Positions 11,668 through 36,700 of a stretch of DNA of 64,000 bases are shown piece after piece. Positions within the stretch are counted from its first letter, which is position 1. The number at the start of each line of letters is the position of its first letter. The stretch comes from Ascidia mentula. Its lineage: Eukaryota; Chordata; Ascidiacea; Phlebobranchia; Ascidiidae. The DNA lies in the NCBI GenBank assembly GCA_947561715.1, contig OX387204.1:253001-317000 (forward strand), read 5' to 3'. The notes under the pieces are model-generated. The model searched no databases, had not been told where the DNA came from, and saw nothing but the letters and a program-made list of their open reading frames with translations. Both the position numbers and the translations under genes were made by a program.

Positions 11668-13441
11668 ATGGAGAATCAGCCGTCATATTCACTGGTAAGC
11701 ATTTGTGAAAGTCATTTCACAACATAGGTCAAATAATTATTGTTATGTTGCTGAAGGTTCCCATGAATGAGACGCCTCCGCCAGCTTACCAGCCAACTGC
11801 AAGTGACAATATTGGTAAATCCCTGTCCTATTTCATGTGTCTTCTTTGTATATATTAAAGTTTTAGTACTTTAAACAGTTTTATTTTTATCAACTTAACC
11901 AACTGATTACAACATTCAGTTCTTTATGCATTGATTCAGTTTCTTTCATGTGCAAATATCATAGCTCAAAATTGCTTTGTTTCAAAAATGCTTTCTGTTA
12001 GATTTTTATTTATCTGATCTATAATTCATATTAATTCATGCCAATATATAAATAAAATGTTTTTCATGCTTTGCAATTACCGGTACATCTTTGTTCAGAT
12101 GAAAACAGTAACAAAACAAATGATGAAAATGCTCCACCTCTTACAAACAAACTACCGTCTTACGAGCAAGCGACGACTTTGCCAACTTACGAGGACACTC
12201 AACGCCTGAAGGAGGATGAGGCAAGAAACGAAATCCTAAACTTATTTTTTGGAATTGAGGTTGATAACATTCTTGTTATCCAATAGTTTAAATAATGGAT
12301 ATTTCAAAATGATGTTTTATCGATGTATGTTGTGATAAAGAATTGTATAATTGATATGTTACCTTCAACACTAGTTGTAAAATAGTTGCCATGGAAAAAA
12401 TTCAGTAAGCTTTAAACAATTTTAATACAAATTTGAATATTTATAATTAGCTACATTCATCCTATGGTCAAAACAGGAAGTTGTTTGAAGGATATTAATT
12501 CCTTTATTTAAGGTTGTTGGAGTTGTGCAGGTAAGGCATACACCCTGCAGCTCTTTAAAGCTCCATGCAATATTGATAATAATAGTACAAGGTCATAGTA
12601 ATTATGTATAATGTATGTTGGTGTGCTTTGCATTGTGAACAATACTTACCATCATGGACATTTTTTGTGTACATCACCCCATGTTTTGGTTGTAAAAGTT
12701 AAACCACATTAGTTGACAAAAATTGTTTTGTTTTATGATTAGCACAAGGCCCCTTATTAATGGAAAAACTGGATTCAATGAAACAGTTATATATGTTAAA
12801 TTTCAGTCGAATGATAATGAGGTTTATGTGGATGGATTTGCTGTTGGAAGTGATTGTACATTCATCATGGCCTTTATTATGGCTTTCTTTTTTAACTGGT
12901 TGGGATTCTTCATTGGATACTGCATTCTGCTCAGTTTGGCTGGAAGATATGGAGCAGTTTCGGGCTTTGGTCTTTCAATTATCAACTGGCTTATGTATTT
13001 AAAGGTTGGTTTCTTTTAAATAGTCACAATAATATTCAACTGAGTTTTGTTGAAAGACTCCTGGTAATTACTCTGCATAAAATTGTAAATAAAAATTTTT
13101 ATTATTTCTTATTTTAGTATTCGCATGTTGAGAATCAATATTTCAGTGATGAAAAGTTGTTTATGTGGTGGTTCTTCTTCTTGCTGGGTAAGCAAAACAT
13201 TATACAGCCTAAAGTATCATTTCAAAAACCATTTGTTATCATGAGAAATTATGGACATTTAAAAATCAAATAAAATTTTGTAAAAAGTTATGCAGTAAAC
13301 ATGTGTGTTGACTTAACCTTGTATTTTTGTGAAGGATCACTTCTTCTGCTGAAGGGTGTGATCAACTGGTTTAAGGTGAGACGGGTCCTGTTTTTGACAC
13401 CAGAAGAAAGAGAAAATGGACGTGTGCTTGTGTTGTACTAA
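11668..13441 (+). CDS. NDFIP: NDFIP, Nedd4-family interacting three-pass membrane adaptor
   Basis: Exons 11668-11694, 11757-11814, about 12099-12285, about 12733-13004, 13118-13187 and 13335-13441. The cytosolic N-terminus carries PY motifs that bind WW domains of Nedd4 ligases: PPPAY in exon 2, and LPSY and LPTY in exon 3. Exon 4 gives the first two membrane segments with the conserved FNWLGFFIGYC and AGRYGAVSGFGLSIINWL. Exon 5 supplies FMWWFFFLL and exon 6 SLLLLKGVINWFKVRRV, then a stop. NDFIP proteins recruit and activate Nedd4/Itch at Golgi and endosomes, and in vertebrates they regulate DMT1, the neighbouring transporter family. The exon 3-exon 4 join is unresolved: exon 4 needs a phase-2 donor, and the only one seen (GTTTAA at 12286) is weak, so a small exon may be missing. 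Confidence 0.92.
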
Positions 13442-15596
13442 AATATTTAATGGGTAAGTATCTAGGTTCCTATAATCATGTTTACAAAGCATTTGCAATA
13501 AAATGTTTTTACTTCATGGGATCCACCTGACCAGCAACACTTCTTTCATGTGACACAAGTTAACCTTCAATTCAATTTTAAATGTTACGATATCGACTTT
13601 GTGTCCACGCTTCTAGTTTTAAAAAACATGTTTCGCTTTTTAAATTCTTCAGTTCTACAAACAAACCTTAAGGTCAGGTCACTCGTAACATCTGATCAGA
13701 GCGCCGTCCAGTACTTCAGCACCAGAGGTTTCTACTGTTCGGCCAGTTTTATCATTTTTAGCATCTAACTATGTCTTTTCTGTTTATTTTGTTTGTAGAA
13801 CTGAAGATGTTTTAATGAAAAGCAAAACATGTTTTCTAAAACTAGAAGCGTGGACACAAAGTTGTTCTAGTAACGTTTAAAACTGAATACAAAGCATTTG
13901 GTTATTCAGTAAAACACAATACATTTTTGAAGTAATCAAGTGGTTAGTGGCCGTAGTTTGTGTTTTAATACAGTTTTGACTTTTATGTTTCAGATTCCAC
14001 GACATAAAAGCACTTGCTCAACATTTACTGCAAATCATTTCCCTCTTGTCTTGTGTGTAGAACATCTTTATGTTAACAAAATTTAATGCTTTATGTAGCA
14101 CTATGTCTTGTATATATATATTGTGTGTGATCATCTTTGCTTGTGCCCTTTGCCAATTGTGGCATCGTGTTTTAAGAATCTCATTGATGAGGCTTGCTTG
14201 TCAACCTGTGTTGTTTTGAGCTGGAAAAGGGTCAAACTCCACGTAGAATATCCAGTGCAATTATTGATTTTGCATGCTTGTGTTTCTTTTGTACATAGAA
14301 TTGCTTGCTGGTCACAACTCGTTCAGTTCCACAGAACACCAGTATTAGTGTAAAACTTGCCCTCTCCAACACTTAACTTTTGGAATATTGCCAACAGTAA
14401 ATCTTCCTGGAACTTAGTGGTAACATAAACTTACAGTATATTCCTTGTGCTAGTGTTACCGGAATTGTATCTTTGGTCGTTCGTTTGAAGATTCTGGCGC
14501 GAAAAAGAAAACATTGTATATGCTGGTGATCTGAGTTTGTGGATAGCAAAAAGGACAGACAAAGAGTTCGAAATAAGGCCGAAAAAAATAACACATTTTT
14601 AAATTAATAAATAAGCGAAATTGTTAAGTTGTTTGCAAAATAAGAAGTAAGAGGCAATTAAGCGTATAGTGCACGGCAATTATTTAAAGAAATACTTCGT
14701 TAAAATGACTTCCAAAATAAGAAACCACCAATCGTATTTCTACTTCCGTAACTTCTATGAACTCATAAACAACAAGTTTTACAGTTACAGTAAAACTGAA
14801 ATGCAATTACTGATTTAAAAAATATCCCATTGAAAATCGTACAACTAGTAAATTAGGCACATGATAGAAATGTCAGGTTTTCTCCAATTATAGTTTGTTT
14901 GCAGAAAATCTTATTTTTTTCTCACTGCGCAGCTGGAACCTGCGCAGAACCGGTCAAGCATGACGTGCCGAACTTGATTTGGGATCTGCCCCAATTCAGA
15001 ACTGAACGAAAAGTTGTTTTTATCAAATGTGTGTTCTTTTATCCGTTTATAGGGAGTGCTATTTGGTTGCCGAGTATGCAAGGCATCATTTAATGCCATA
15101 ACGCAATATATTTTAATTTTACATTCTGCTTTGTTAGGCTGGTGTCAGTTTGGTAAAGTATGTTGTTCTATGTGATATATTACTTGAGGAATAACACAGT
15201 CCAATGAATGTTACTTGTCTTACACCAGAGTTTTTAAGAGTGATGATGTGAAAACAAGCAATATTGTGTAAAGTAGAAGTGTTGCAAGATGGTTTCTCAA
15301 TAACAACAGATTTTCACTCAAAACAATCCAGGCTTGAAGTTAAAACTTGAATAATAATAAGTCTTCAGACAATGTAACTTTGGAGTTGTGGCATTTAAAA
15401 TGTCTTCATGTTGGACTGCAATATGATTTTTTTTTCAATCTGTTATTGCAGGCTGGAATTAGTAACTTGAGAATACACCGGTCTAGCATGAAAATTACAT
15501 TTGATACAATTTTTGAAAGATATCAAATGTGAATTTACTTTTTTTGCAAAAACTTATGGAAAAATTGTCTGCAAAAAGTGGGACCTAAACAAAAAC
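13442..15596. other. Intergenic region NDFIP/DIAPH
   Basis: Contains the NDFIP 3' UTR, a long inverted repeat (13596-13862) and the upstream region of the formin. Paired CTGCGCAG-like words at about 14932-14949 resemble NRF1 half-sites and may belong to a promoter. No coding exon is recognised. Confidence 0.45.
13596..13862. repeat. Inverted repeat / foldback element, arms about 70 bp
   Basis: The left arm (13596-13666) and right arm (13788-13862) are inverted copies. Both contain ACTTTGTGTCCACGCTTCTA at their outer ends and CTTCAGTTCTACAAACAAA at their inner ends, with a few mismatches and small gaps between. The loop is about 120 bp. The structure fits a MITE or foldback element. No clear target duplication is seen. 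Confidence 0.7.
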
Positions 15597-28926
<13,330 letters not shown>

Positions 28927-29508
28927 TTCACATTCGATTTTATCAGTTTTAGTTTTATTCACCTCATTAATTCGCAGAAACACCAAATGCTTCTTCTCGC
29001 CTTATTCTCATCATTATCCGTGTCTTTTATAAATTTACTGATGCCTTAACGTAGTAATGGTACATTGACCAAAAAACGTGAGCCTTGTGTCTGTGAAATG
29101 TGTGCTGGTCAGTAAACTTCCAGTGGAAATATTGTGCGAAAAAGTTGGTGATACACGCTCGCTTGTCATTGACAATCATTCCACTTGCATCATTGTATCT
29201 TTCACCTTACACAGTTTTATGTGATTTGAAGATCATGGCGTCGTCCACTGGCTTGCTAAAAAATGTGATTTGAATATAGTCCTTCAAATCAATGATCAAT
29301 TAATTCTGCTGCCTTGTTTTTATTGTGATTACATATTAAACATTTATACTGAACAAAATAATTGTGTGGAAAGTTATCAGGCTTTGCTTGCAAGGTTAAT
29401 TGGACCCAGTACATTTGGACAACATTTATTTATACTTCAAACTAATGTTGTCAAATATCACATGTCAGTGAAACAAGAAATATTGTTACAGCAAAAATAC
29501 AGCTCACT
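28927..29508. other. Convergent 3' region DIAPH/CHCHD2
   Basis: Holds the 3' UTR of the last formin exon (+) and of CHCHD2 (-). No coding exon, RNA gene or repeat is recognised. Confidence 0.5.
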
Positions 29509-29949
29509 TTATGCCATTCCGTAATTACGCTTGCACTGTTTCAAGGCGTCATTAAATCCTTCACAAAGTGAAATGTCGCCTTGGTTTTGAGCACAGTTCA
29601 AAAACTGCTGCAACTCCCAACTACACACTTGTTGTTGTTGCTGCTGCTGCTGTTGTTGTGGTTGTGGTTGCTCACGGTAGGTGACATCAGGGGTGGTTTC
29701 TTGGCTGCTTCCGCCACCTCCACCAAACAGGGCTTGTGACACACCATGGCCCACAACACTCCCAATCGCGACTCCACCAGCTGTGGCAGCCATTTGACCC
29801 ATTATACCCGGCCCTTGTGATCGGGGCGCCGCCATTTGGGTTGGGGGTGCAGGGGCCACTTGTCTGGGTGGGGGGGATGAAGCTCTTGACATTCTCTCTG
29901 GAGCAGGACGACGCATCGGCGAAGGCGAACTTCTTCTACCTCTCGGCAT
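29509..29949 (-). CDS. CHCHD2: CHCHD2/CHCHD10 family mitochondrial twin CX9C protein
   Basis: A single-exon frame of 146 residues starting [15 protein letters not shown], an Arg/Pro/Ser-rich N-terminus like the targeting segment of CHCHD2/10. A glycine/alanine-rich hydrophobic middle follows ([20 protein letters not shown]), with [14 protein letters not shown] run of ten glutamines (QPQPQ then Q-run) precedes the CHCH domain. That domain has both CX9C pairs: [11 protein letters not shown] and [11 protein letters not shown]. In animals these proteins lie in the mitochondrial intermembrane space with MICOS and support respiration, and CHCHD2 can also act in the nucleus. Tunicates probably have one copy for the vertebrate pair, so the choice of name is nominal. 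Confidence 0.93.
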   Translation of the reverse strand: MPRGRRSSPSPMRRPAPERMSRASSPPPRQVAPAPPTQMAAPRSQGPGIMGQMAATAGGVAIGSVVGHGVSQALFGGGGGSSQETTPDVTYREQPQPQQQQQQQQQQVCSWELQQFLNCAQNQGDISLCEGFNDALKQCKRNYGMA

Positions 29950-31170
29950 TTTTTGTAGCAACAACTTTTATTTTACAAAATTAAAGTGGAAAAATCTGCA
30001 AAATATACGATTGGTGGTTTCTCAATCATTTATCCACTAATTTCAAACCATAAAGACTTCTGGCATACAAACATTATTCCATTAAACAACCACAGACAAA
30101 GTACTCCGTCACCAGTCTTGCAAATCTCTTCAAACTCGATTCAACTTTGTGTGTTTGCTGAGAAATTCGCTTTAATTTTTAACACAAACCTCCAAGCACA
30201 AAAGTAACTGTTAGACTCACTAACTCTCTTTTGCCCACTAACCAGATTCTGCAGGGTTAGAATCAACAAACACCATTCAATTTTTATATTTGTACAAAAT
30301 ATATTACTTAAAACATGCGTTCGAAATAAATAAACTCACAAATCCTTGTCTTTCAAAAAGGTCGTCTCATATTCGCGATACATCTTAATCCGACGCACCA
30401 GGGTTTATTTTGTCAACAAAATGATGAAATGTGTTGCAACCTTTGCAGATTCTTCTTTGAAGATGTGTTTTAAATTCGATTTAATACAAATGAAACCGTT
30501 TGTTTTAACACTTGCAGAGAATTCGTTATAAATTAACCTAAAATATATTTAATGCGACTTTTAACAACTTTCAATTAAAATGACGGTAAATGTCCTGAAG
30601 CATATTTTTAACTTTTCCCTGACACATTAGGGCTGGTATTTTGTTTTTGTGCGTGCTTTGCTGCGTTTGCGTGTAAAATTAAGTGACTATCTTATTTAAT
30701 ATTATACGTTCTGTTGCGCTGGCGGCAAATGCGACGGCGTCGACCTGACCTGCGGTCATTTACAGACTGACTTGTGGTGACGTAATAAAAACATGAATTT
30801 GACAAATCTCACAAAGTAAATGCACTTCATCAGAGTTGTGACGCAAAAAAAGGAAAAAAGTATTTTAAATCACAGCATGAATACAGTTTAATGTGAAGGA
30901 ATATATTAAGATGCGTGCATTAATGTAATTGCGTGGCGTAACAACTTCCTTGCTCAGCAGTTTCAACCCGCAAGCAAACTTGTGTTCTGGTAACGAGACG
31001 GATAAACAGATGCTACGATTCTCTGGTGACAAATATAGAAACAGCTCGACGAAGTTAAGCAGGTGCGCAAGATCTCATGCGAAGTTATTGGCGCGCATAT
31101 ATTCACGAACATTTGAAGAGGTTCTCATAAACTTTGGAAAGTATCTCGTGATAAGTTTCCTGCAGCAATC
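29950..31170. promoter_or_regulatory. Divergent region CHCHD2/M15 peptidase
   Basis: 1.2 kb between divergent starts. A short CG-rich patch at about 30715-30760 (GCGACGGCGTCGAC) is the only distinctive composition. No exon was identified. Confidence 0.4.
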
Positions 31171-33375
31171 ATGTTTTTCGTTTTGACTTTACTCTTTGTA
31201 TCTGCGGCATCGGGTAAGATGGTTGTACGAAGATTTTATTGTTTAGATGCAAAAACTTAGTTTATTAATTTAGACAATAAAGCTAAAGCTAATATGCTGC
31301 TATACATTATGTGCAAATGTTTCGAACACGACTGCGTCCATCATCAGTGCAACTTGAGTATGAGCTGCAACCAAGAGAGCGCTGAGGCAGGCAGACAACT
31401 GAACGCTCGAAACGTTTGCACATGATGCATAACAGAATATTAGCTTTGGTTTTCTTGTTTCAAATTTGTTATTTGTCTGCAAAGAAATCACCGAATATAT
31501 TGTTGTGATTACTTAAAGGAATCAATGAATAAACGTGAGGAAATCACCTACACATGGGCGCCTGACTTGATAACCTTAATGGTTTTTCAATGCCCACGCC
31601 ATTTTATTTGCATATTTGTTGTGAGTCGAAGTATTTGTGCAATTTGATCTTTTGTCGCTACGATCATTTTAAATAGTTAAGTTGCTTGGCATAGCGTGTG
31701 ATGCAACTTGTCAGTACTTCAAGTGATTTGCGATGATTCAAAATATTTTGTGCAGCGTCGGATTTGGCGTGCACCATGCAAGGAGGCACGTGCGTAGATT
31801 GGAGATATTACAAATGTTCGGCGGGAGTTGAGACTGGACTCTGCGACGGAGACACAAACAGAAGATGTTGCCTCCAATGTGATTCACAATGTACGGCACG
31901 ATCCACAAAAGAAAACTGAACTATTGAATATCGTGATTTGAAACCGAGAAGTCTTACGTCTTCTGCCTTGATGCAAATTAAACTTGCATATGATTTCCAG
32001 GTGTTTCGAACGAGAACAACTGGGCGTCTTGTTGTGATTCGTCTTGTACCAGTGCTGGGGGTGTTTGCCAGGACAACACAAACTACTGCACCGGATCATA
32101 CTCCTCTGGATCGTGTGGTGGGTCGTCCGACAGGCAATGCTGCAAATCTGGAGGCGGAAGTAATGGTGGTAAGTTTACGAATAACTTGGCTCCTTTAAAC
32201 TCTCTTCCTGTCGTCCTTGGTTGCTTTGCTGCAAAAATTTTATTCCATGTATTTCGCTTGGAAGTTTTTAAAATTGTTGGTCAACTTTTTAGGTTGTACC
32301 TTGGTGGAATATTCCACAATTTACATCATCGGGTACAACGGTCTGACTGTGGAAGTTGAACCTGGGTTTGAATCTTACATGGATAGCATGAACACGTATG
32401 CGAGGCAATGTGACGTCACAGTGAGTGTTGGTCTCTGATACCGAAATAAGTTCGTTGCCTTAATTTTGGATGTTATTATTAGTTACGTCAGGAAGATGAA
32501 GTTTTATGGAGGCGTTCAGCAATAATTTGTTTTTCACACTGGTTCATTAAAACTGCTATAACTGACAATCTGTATTTGATGGAAAAGAACCTTGACATTT
32601 AAAAACTAATCACGCAAAAGCACAAAAAGAAATAATTTATAATTTCCAACAATTAATTATAGAAAATCAGGGCAACGTTAGAAACGAGCACGATATGACC
32701 TTCCTGTTAATAACTACGCATAGTGTGACCACCCTGCCAATAACTGTACCATATGCCAGGTCTACGTAACCCACGCGTACAGATATGAAGGACAGGATCT
32801 CGGTGGTACTGTAGTGCCTCCAGCGACCACATCCAACCATCTTGTCGGGCACGCGATCGACATGAACCTAGATACACCAAACGGATGGTGCAACGGTGAT
32901 TGTATGGATGGTAAGTCTTCTTGTGCAGGAAATAGTGGTTGTACTTTCACCGCGTTTTTGGCACAACTCGGTTAATCTGGATCCGGTTTGTCTGAAAGTT
33001 CGCGTAATTCGTACGAAGCTGGAGGAACAAATGATTTGAAATCTCGGATAATCGCCTAATTCGGATAAATTGGATACGGATTAACAGAGTTTTACCTAAT
33101 CACATGTTATGACGTAATACCAATTCCTGGTAGTATTTTGGAAGAAACTGGTTTATGGATTGAAACGTCTAATAATTAAACCCGTTTGTCCCGCAGCTGG
33201 TTCTAACTCCTATTCCAACTGCTTCATTAATAAAGTGAAGGCAGGTGGTATGAGATGGGGGGGGGATTGGAGTTCATCCGATCCAGTCCACATTGATGAT
33301 GGCCTCAACGTGTACGACTACAACCAGTGGGAAAACCTCTACTACCAGTTGCAGGGGTCATGTGACAGGTCTTAA
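31171..33375 (+). CDS. Secreted cysteine-rich protein with M15 (VanY/DD-carboxypeptidase-like) metallopeptidase domain
   Basis: Six exons: 31171-31213, 31756-31890, 32001-32168, 32293-32420, 32760-32910 and 33197-33375, in phase, 267 residues. A signal peptide (MFFVLTLLFVSAASA) leads into two cysteine-rich modules: one with GGTCVDWRYYKC and NRRCCLQC, the other with GGVCQDNTNYC and DRQCC. The peptidase domain follows. It has the M15 zinc motif SxHxxGxAxD as SNHLVGHAID (H185, D192), an upstream Arg (AYRYEG, R166) and a downstream WGGDWSSSDPVHIDD, whose H240 is the expected third ligand. M15 enzymes cut D-Ala-D-Ala or L-Ala-D-Glu bonds of bacterial peptidoglycan, so a secreted antibacterial or digestive role is inferred. 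The catalytic set looks complete. A run of nine G (33257-33265) sits in the coding sequence. Confidence 0.85.
31274..31455. repeat. Imperfect inverted repeat (MITE-like) in intron 1 of the M15 gene
   Basis: The left arm (about 31274-31330), with AAGCTAATATG and ATGTGCAAATGTTTCGA, is inverted in the right arm (about 31400-31455), with TCGAAACGTTTGCACAT and AATATTAGCTTT. The arms are roughly 55 bp at about 80 percent identity, and the loop is about 70 bp. Confidence 0.6.
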
Positions 33376-33711
33376 TACTTGTTACGTAACAATCGCTGCC
33401 ATGGAAAAATAAAAGTAACAGCAAATCATGTGTGTGTGTGCTGCCTCTAGTGGTGTTAGTGATCCAAACGCTAACGCACGGGAAACTTCTTCGGATTCAA
33501 CCAATCACAACACAACACGTCAGAATCGTGTAATGTTTGAAAACAGTTAACGAACCGAATCATGCACCAACCAATCAGGGGGGTTGATTACTTTAGGCGA
33601 AGATACATACTGAAACTGTATACAAGAAAATAAAATGCAAACTTGATTCTAAAACGTGTCATTGCATTGTTACGTAATAAGTTAAACTCCTTGGAGCAAT
33701 ATATCGTGACG
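33376..33711. other. Convergent 3' region M15 gene/SUPT20H
   Basis: 336 bp holding both 3' UTRs. The SUPT20H stop codon lies inside a TGACGTCA palindrome (33707-33714). Nothing else is recognised. Confidence 0.5.
33408..33413 (+). other. Polyadenylation signal of the M15 gene
   Basis: AATAAA 33 bases after the stop codon, the usual distance for a compact tunicate 3' UTR. Confidence 0.6.
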
Positions 33712-36700
33712 TCATTTATTTTTGTCGGGAGTAATTTTCCTCTTCCTGGATCTTCCCTGCTTCCCGTTGCTAGCGGCAACCGAGTTTGTTAACTGCTGTA
33801 GTTGTTGAGCTAGCGCCCCCTAGTGAATTACAAATAGCTGAAAAAACGTTTTCGAAGTCACGTGATCTCCCACCTGTTGGTTTCCGAGGTCAGGGGTCGT
33901 CGAGCGAAGGAGAAATTGTTGCGGTTGCCCCTGGTTACGGAGTGCTATTGGTTGAATGTTGCTCTGTTGCGCGGGAAAAACAGTTTTTTGATGCAAACGA
34001 TATTTTCACATTTTAGAAATATTCGAACGCAACCAACTTACAGCGGCACCAACTTGTACGATCTGCACTGGTTGTTGGTTGTTTCTTAAATTAACCATCT
34101 GTGTCCTCTGGTTAATGGTTATCGTGGTTGGTTTGTTCTGGTTACCATCCACGTATTGTAACAACTGGTTTGTTGGGTGGTTTCCACTGATGGTTCGAAA
34201 CTGTTGGGGTTGTGAGCTCTGTGCTGCACCTGGTGGATGGAAACAGTTGTTCAGTGTGCGTCAAAGTTAACAATTATAGAAAGGTTGGGATTCTCACATT
34301 TAACAACATTATATCCAAATTAACTTCAACATTTTACATATAACATATATTTTACAACAAGTTTGCTCTTGTGAACCTGCGTTGGTTACTATGGTGATGG
34401 GCGATGACGTGTTGACAGCCCCCAAGGTAATCGACTGGGGATTCCCCGAAACACCAGCAGACTTGTCTTGGTTAACTGCGGGGAGAAATATGTTCAACAA
34501 TCACCCATCAAGTTAAACACAATTATAGTTGGGATAATTACACTGAGCTGCGAGTTGCATCGCGATGTTTGCGGGGATTGTCACCGTTCCAGGACGCGAC
34601 CCCGGGGTGAGTTGGATTTGTTGAATCGACGAAGAAGAATTTAAGACATTTCGATCTCCGCTGTAAACATACAAGTTTAACACGGGGAATTCCCCCACAA
34701 GTTGTGCATGAAAACCTTCCCCTACCTGACTAAGTTGATTGTTGTCATTTGCTGGTTTCCACTAGGTGTCGACACAGAGCCACCAACCGACGCAATTGAA
34801 GCCGGAAGTCTGAGAACGGTCGTCTGCCCTGCGTGGTGGGGTTGAATACTGACATGTTGCTGTGTGGCAGGTGGCACGAGCTTAGCTGGCACGTGCTGGG
34901 TGACACCTGACTGGGGTTGGGTGGCAATTGTAAGCGGAAGCTGCAAGTTCATATTTCCGCTCTGTGCAAACAACATGAACAATGAGGTGCTATGACATCA
35001 CAATCAAGTCGGAAAATTTCACGCTCTCGGTGAGGTTTGAACTCACGATCCTGAGCTCAGACAGTACCTGCCCTGTACAATGAGCTTTACTTGTCAGATT
35101 GGGGATGTTATGGCCATGATACTCCAGTGACGATTTTCAACCACTGGAAGTTTAACCAGTGTTTTTTGTGGCACATATTTCATGCAAACGATTAATTTGT
35201 TTCATTCAATCTAAAGTAAATTATATCACGTACATTGTTATTCTGGTTGTGATCTTCAAGCAGAAGTGGAGTTGTGCCACATGTCATAGATGTAAGGTTG
35301 CCACTGTCATGTGTACCTGAACAAAAAGTGCCACTATTTCAATGCTTTCATTCAACAACGTGACGTAAATGATTCATTGTTTTACAATAATAACAAACGA
35401 GGAACCCGTAACAATTGAATCAAGTGACGTAACACTGCAACGTTTCTGACGTCATACCAGGTTGTGAAACGATGGTAAAAGAATCCTGGACTTTAGAATC
35501 CCTACCTCCAATATCCGGGGTGTTCTGAAAAAGAAGGTTCTCGAATATTTTGAACAAACTGTATTCGGTTTGGAACTTTTTCATTGTTTGTCACAATCGA
35601 TCAACTGTCTTATAACAAAGAAAACCAAGTTTTATCGAAATAAAGTGATTTTCAATCCACCGACACTTATTACCTCTTTAATCTGATAGAGAGATCCAAT
35701 CCCCGCTATTAAGGTTTCTCCGCTTAATCTTGGACCGAGAAGTCGTGTAAGTGTCGGAGCGCTGTTAGATGGTTGTATGGTTTGTTGTTGTTGGTTTAAA
35801 GCTGATGTTGATGATTGTTGTTGTTGTTGGGTTCTTGGAACAGGAAACATGAATGCGCAGGATAGTTGATGGGAGGTTAAATTCGACATAAATTTGTAGT
35901 GTTTGGACACCAGCAATTATACAAGATATGCGTTGTTGGTTCATTTATACTAGGTTAAATTTGAATTAGGATTATTTACGTCCCAAACTTATTCGGTGTT
36001 GAAGATTTTCCTGATAAATAAAGTTGTTTCGAAAAATCGCCTTGCAAGGAACAACACTTGGTTTGTACCTTTGCACCCCAGGTTGTAGAGTAACTGTGTT
36101 GAGTGTTGGAGTTGAGACAGTCGATAATTGCACGGTGGAAGTTTGGTTTTGTGGGGCTGGTGGTCGTTGGGGTTGGTTGGATGGTGTTGGAATCGTCTGG
36201 TGTTTTGGGGTCGTCGTATCCTGAAGTGGAACCAGTGTTTGGTCGAATTTAGTTTGTTCGGGTTTGGATGAAGACCAACAGTTACATGCAATGTTATAAA
36301 TTCTTCTTTGACACGAACACAACCAAGCGCTAAAATGGTTTTGTTACAATTTATTTTTACTTTTCAACTAGAATCTTCATTTCCGCAGACCAGAAATTGA
36401 GTTAATGAAATAACCACAGTAAATTTTTCGTCATCAAAACTCACGTTAACTTTAAGTTTCGGCCAGTGTTTGATCGGGATGTTATTAACGGAACCGACAG
36501 CGTACAATGATTTGTCTTGTTCGAGCTGCCACGGTTGCTGTAAAAGTGGTATCTGGTACTTGGTGCTCGGTTGAAGAGGTCGGCTCTGTAATTGAAGTGT
36601 AAGGTGTGGTCACAACTTTAGGAATTTTCTCTGGTTGTGTGCAATCGTGGACATACCGGTGCATCAAATATTCCTTAAATCGTGTTTTATGTATCAGCAA

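Noticed and set aside
12521-12537. Juxtaposed acceptor and donor (TGCAG/GTAAG), like a recursive splice site
   Set aside because: The intron is only about 450 bp, so recursive splicing is unlikely; probably chance.
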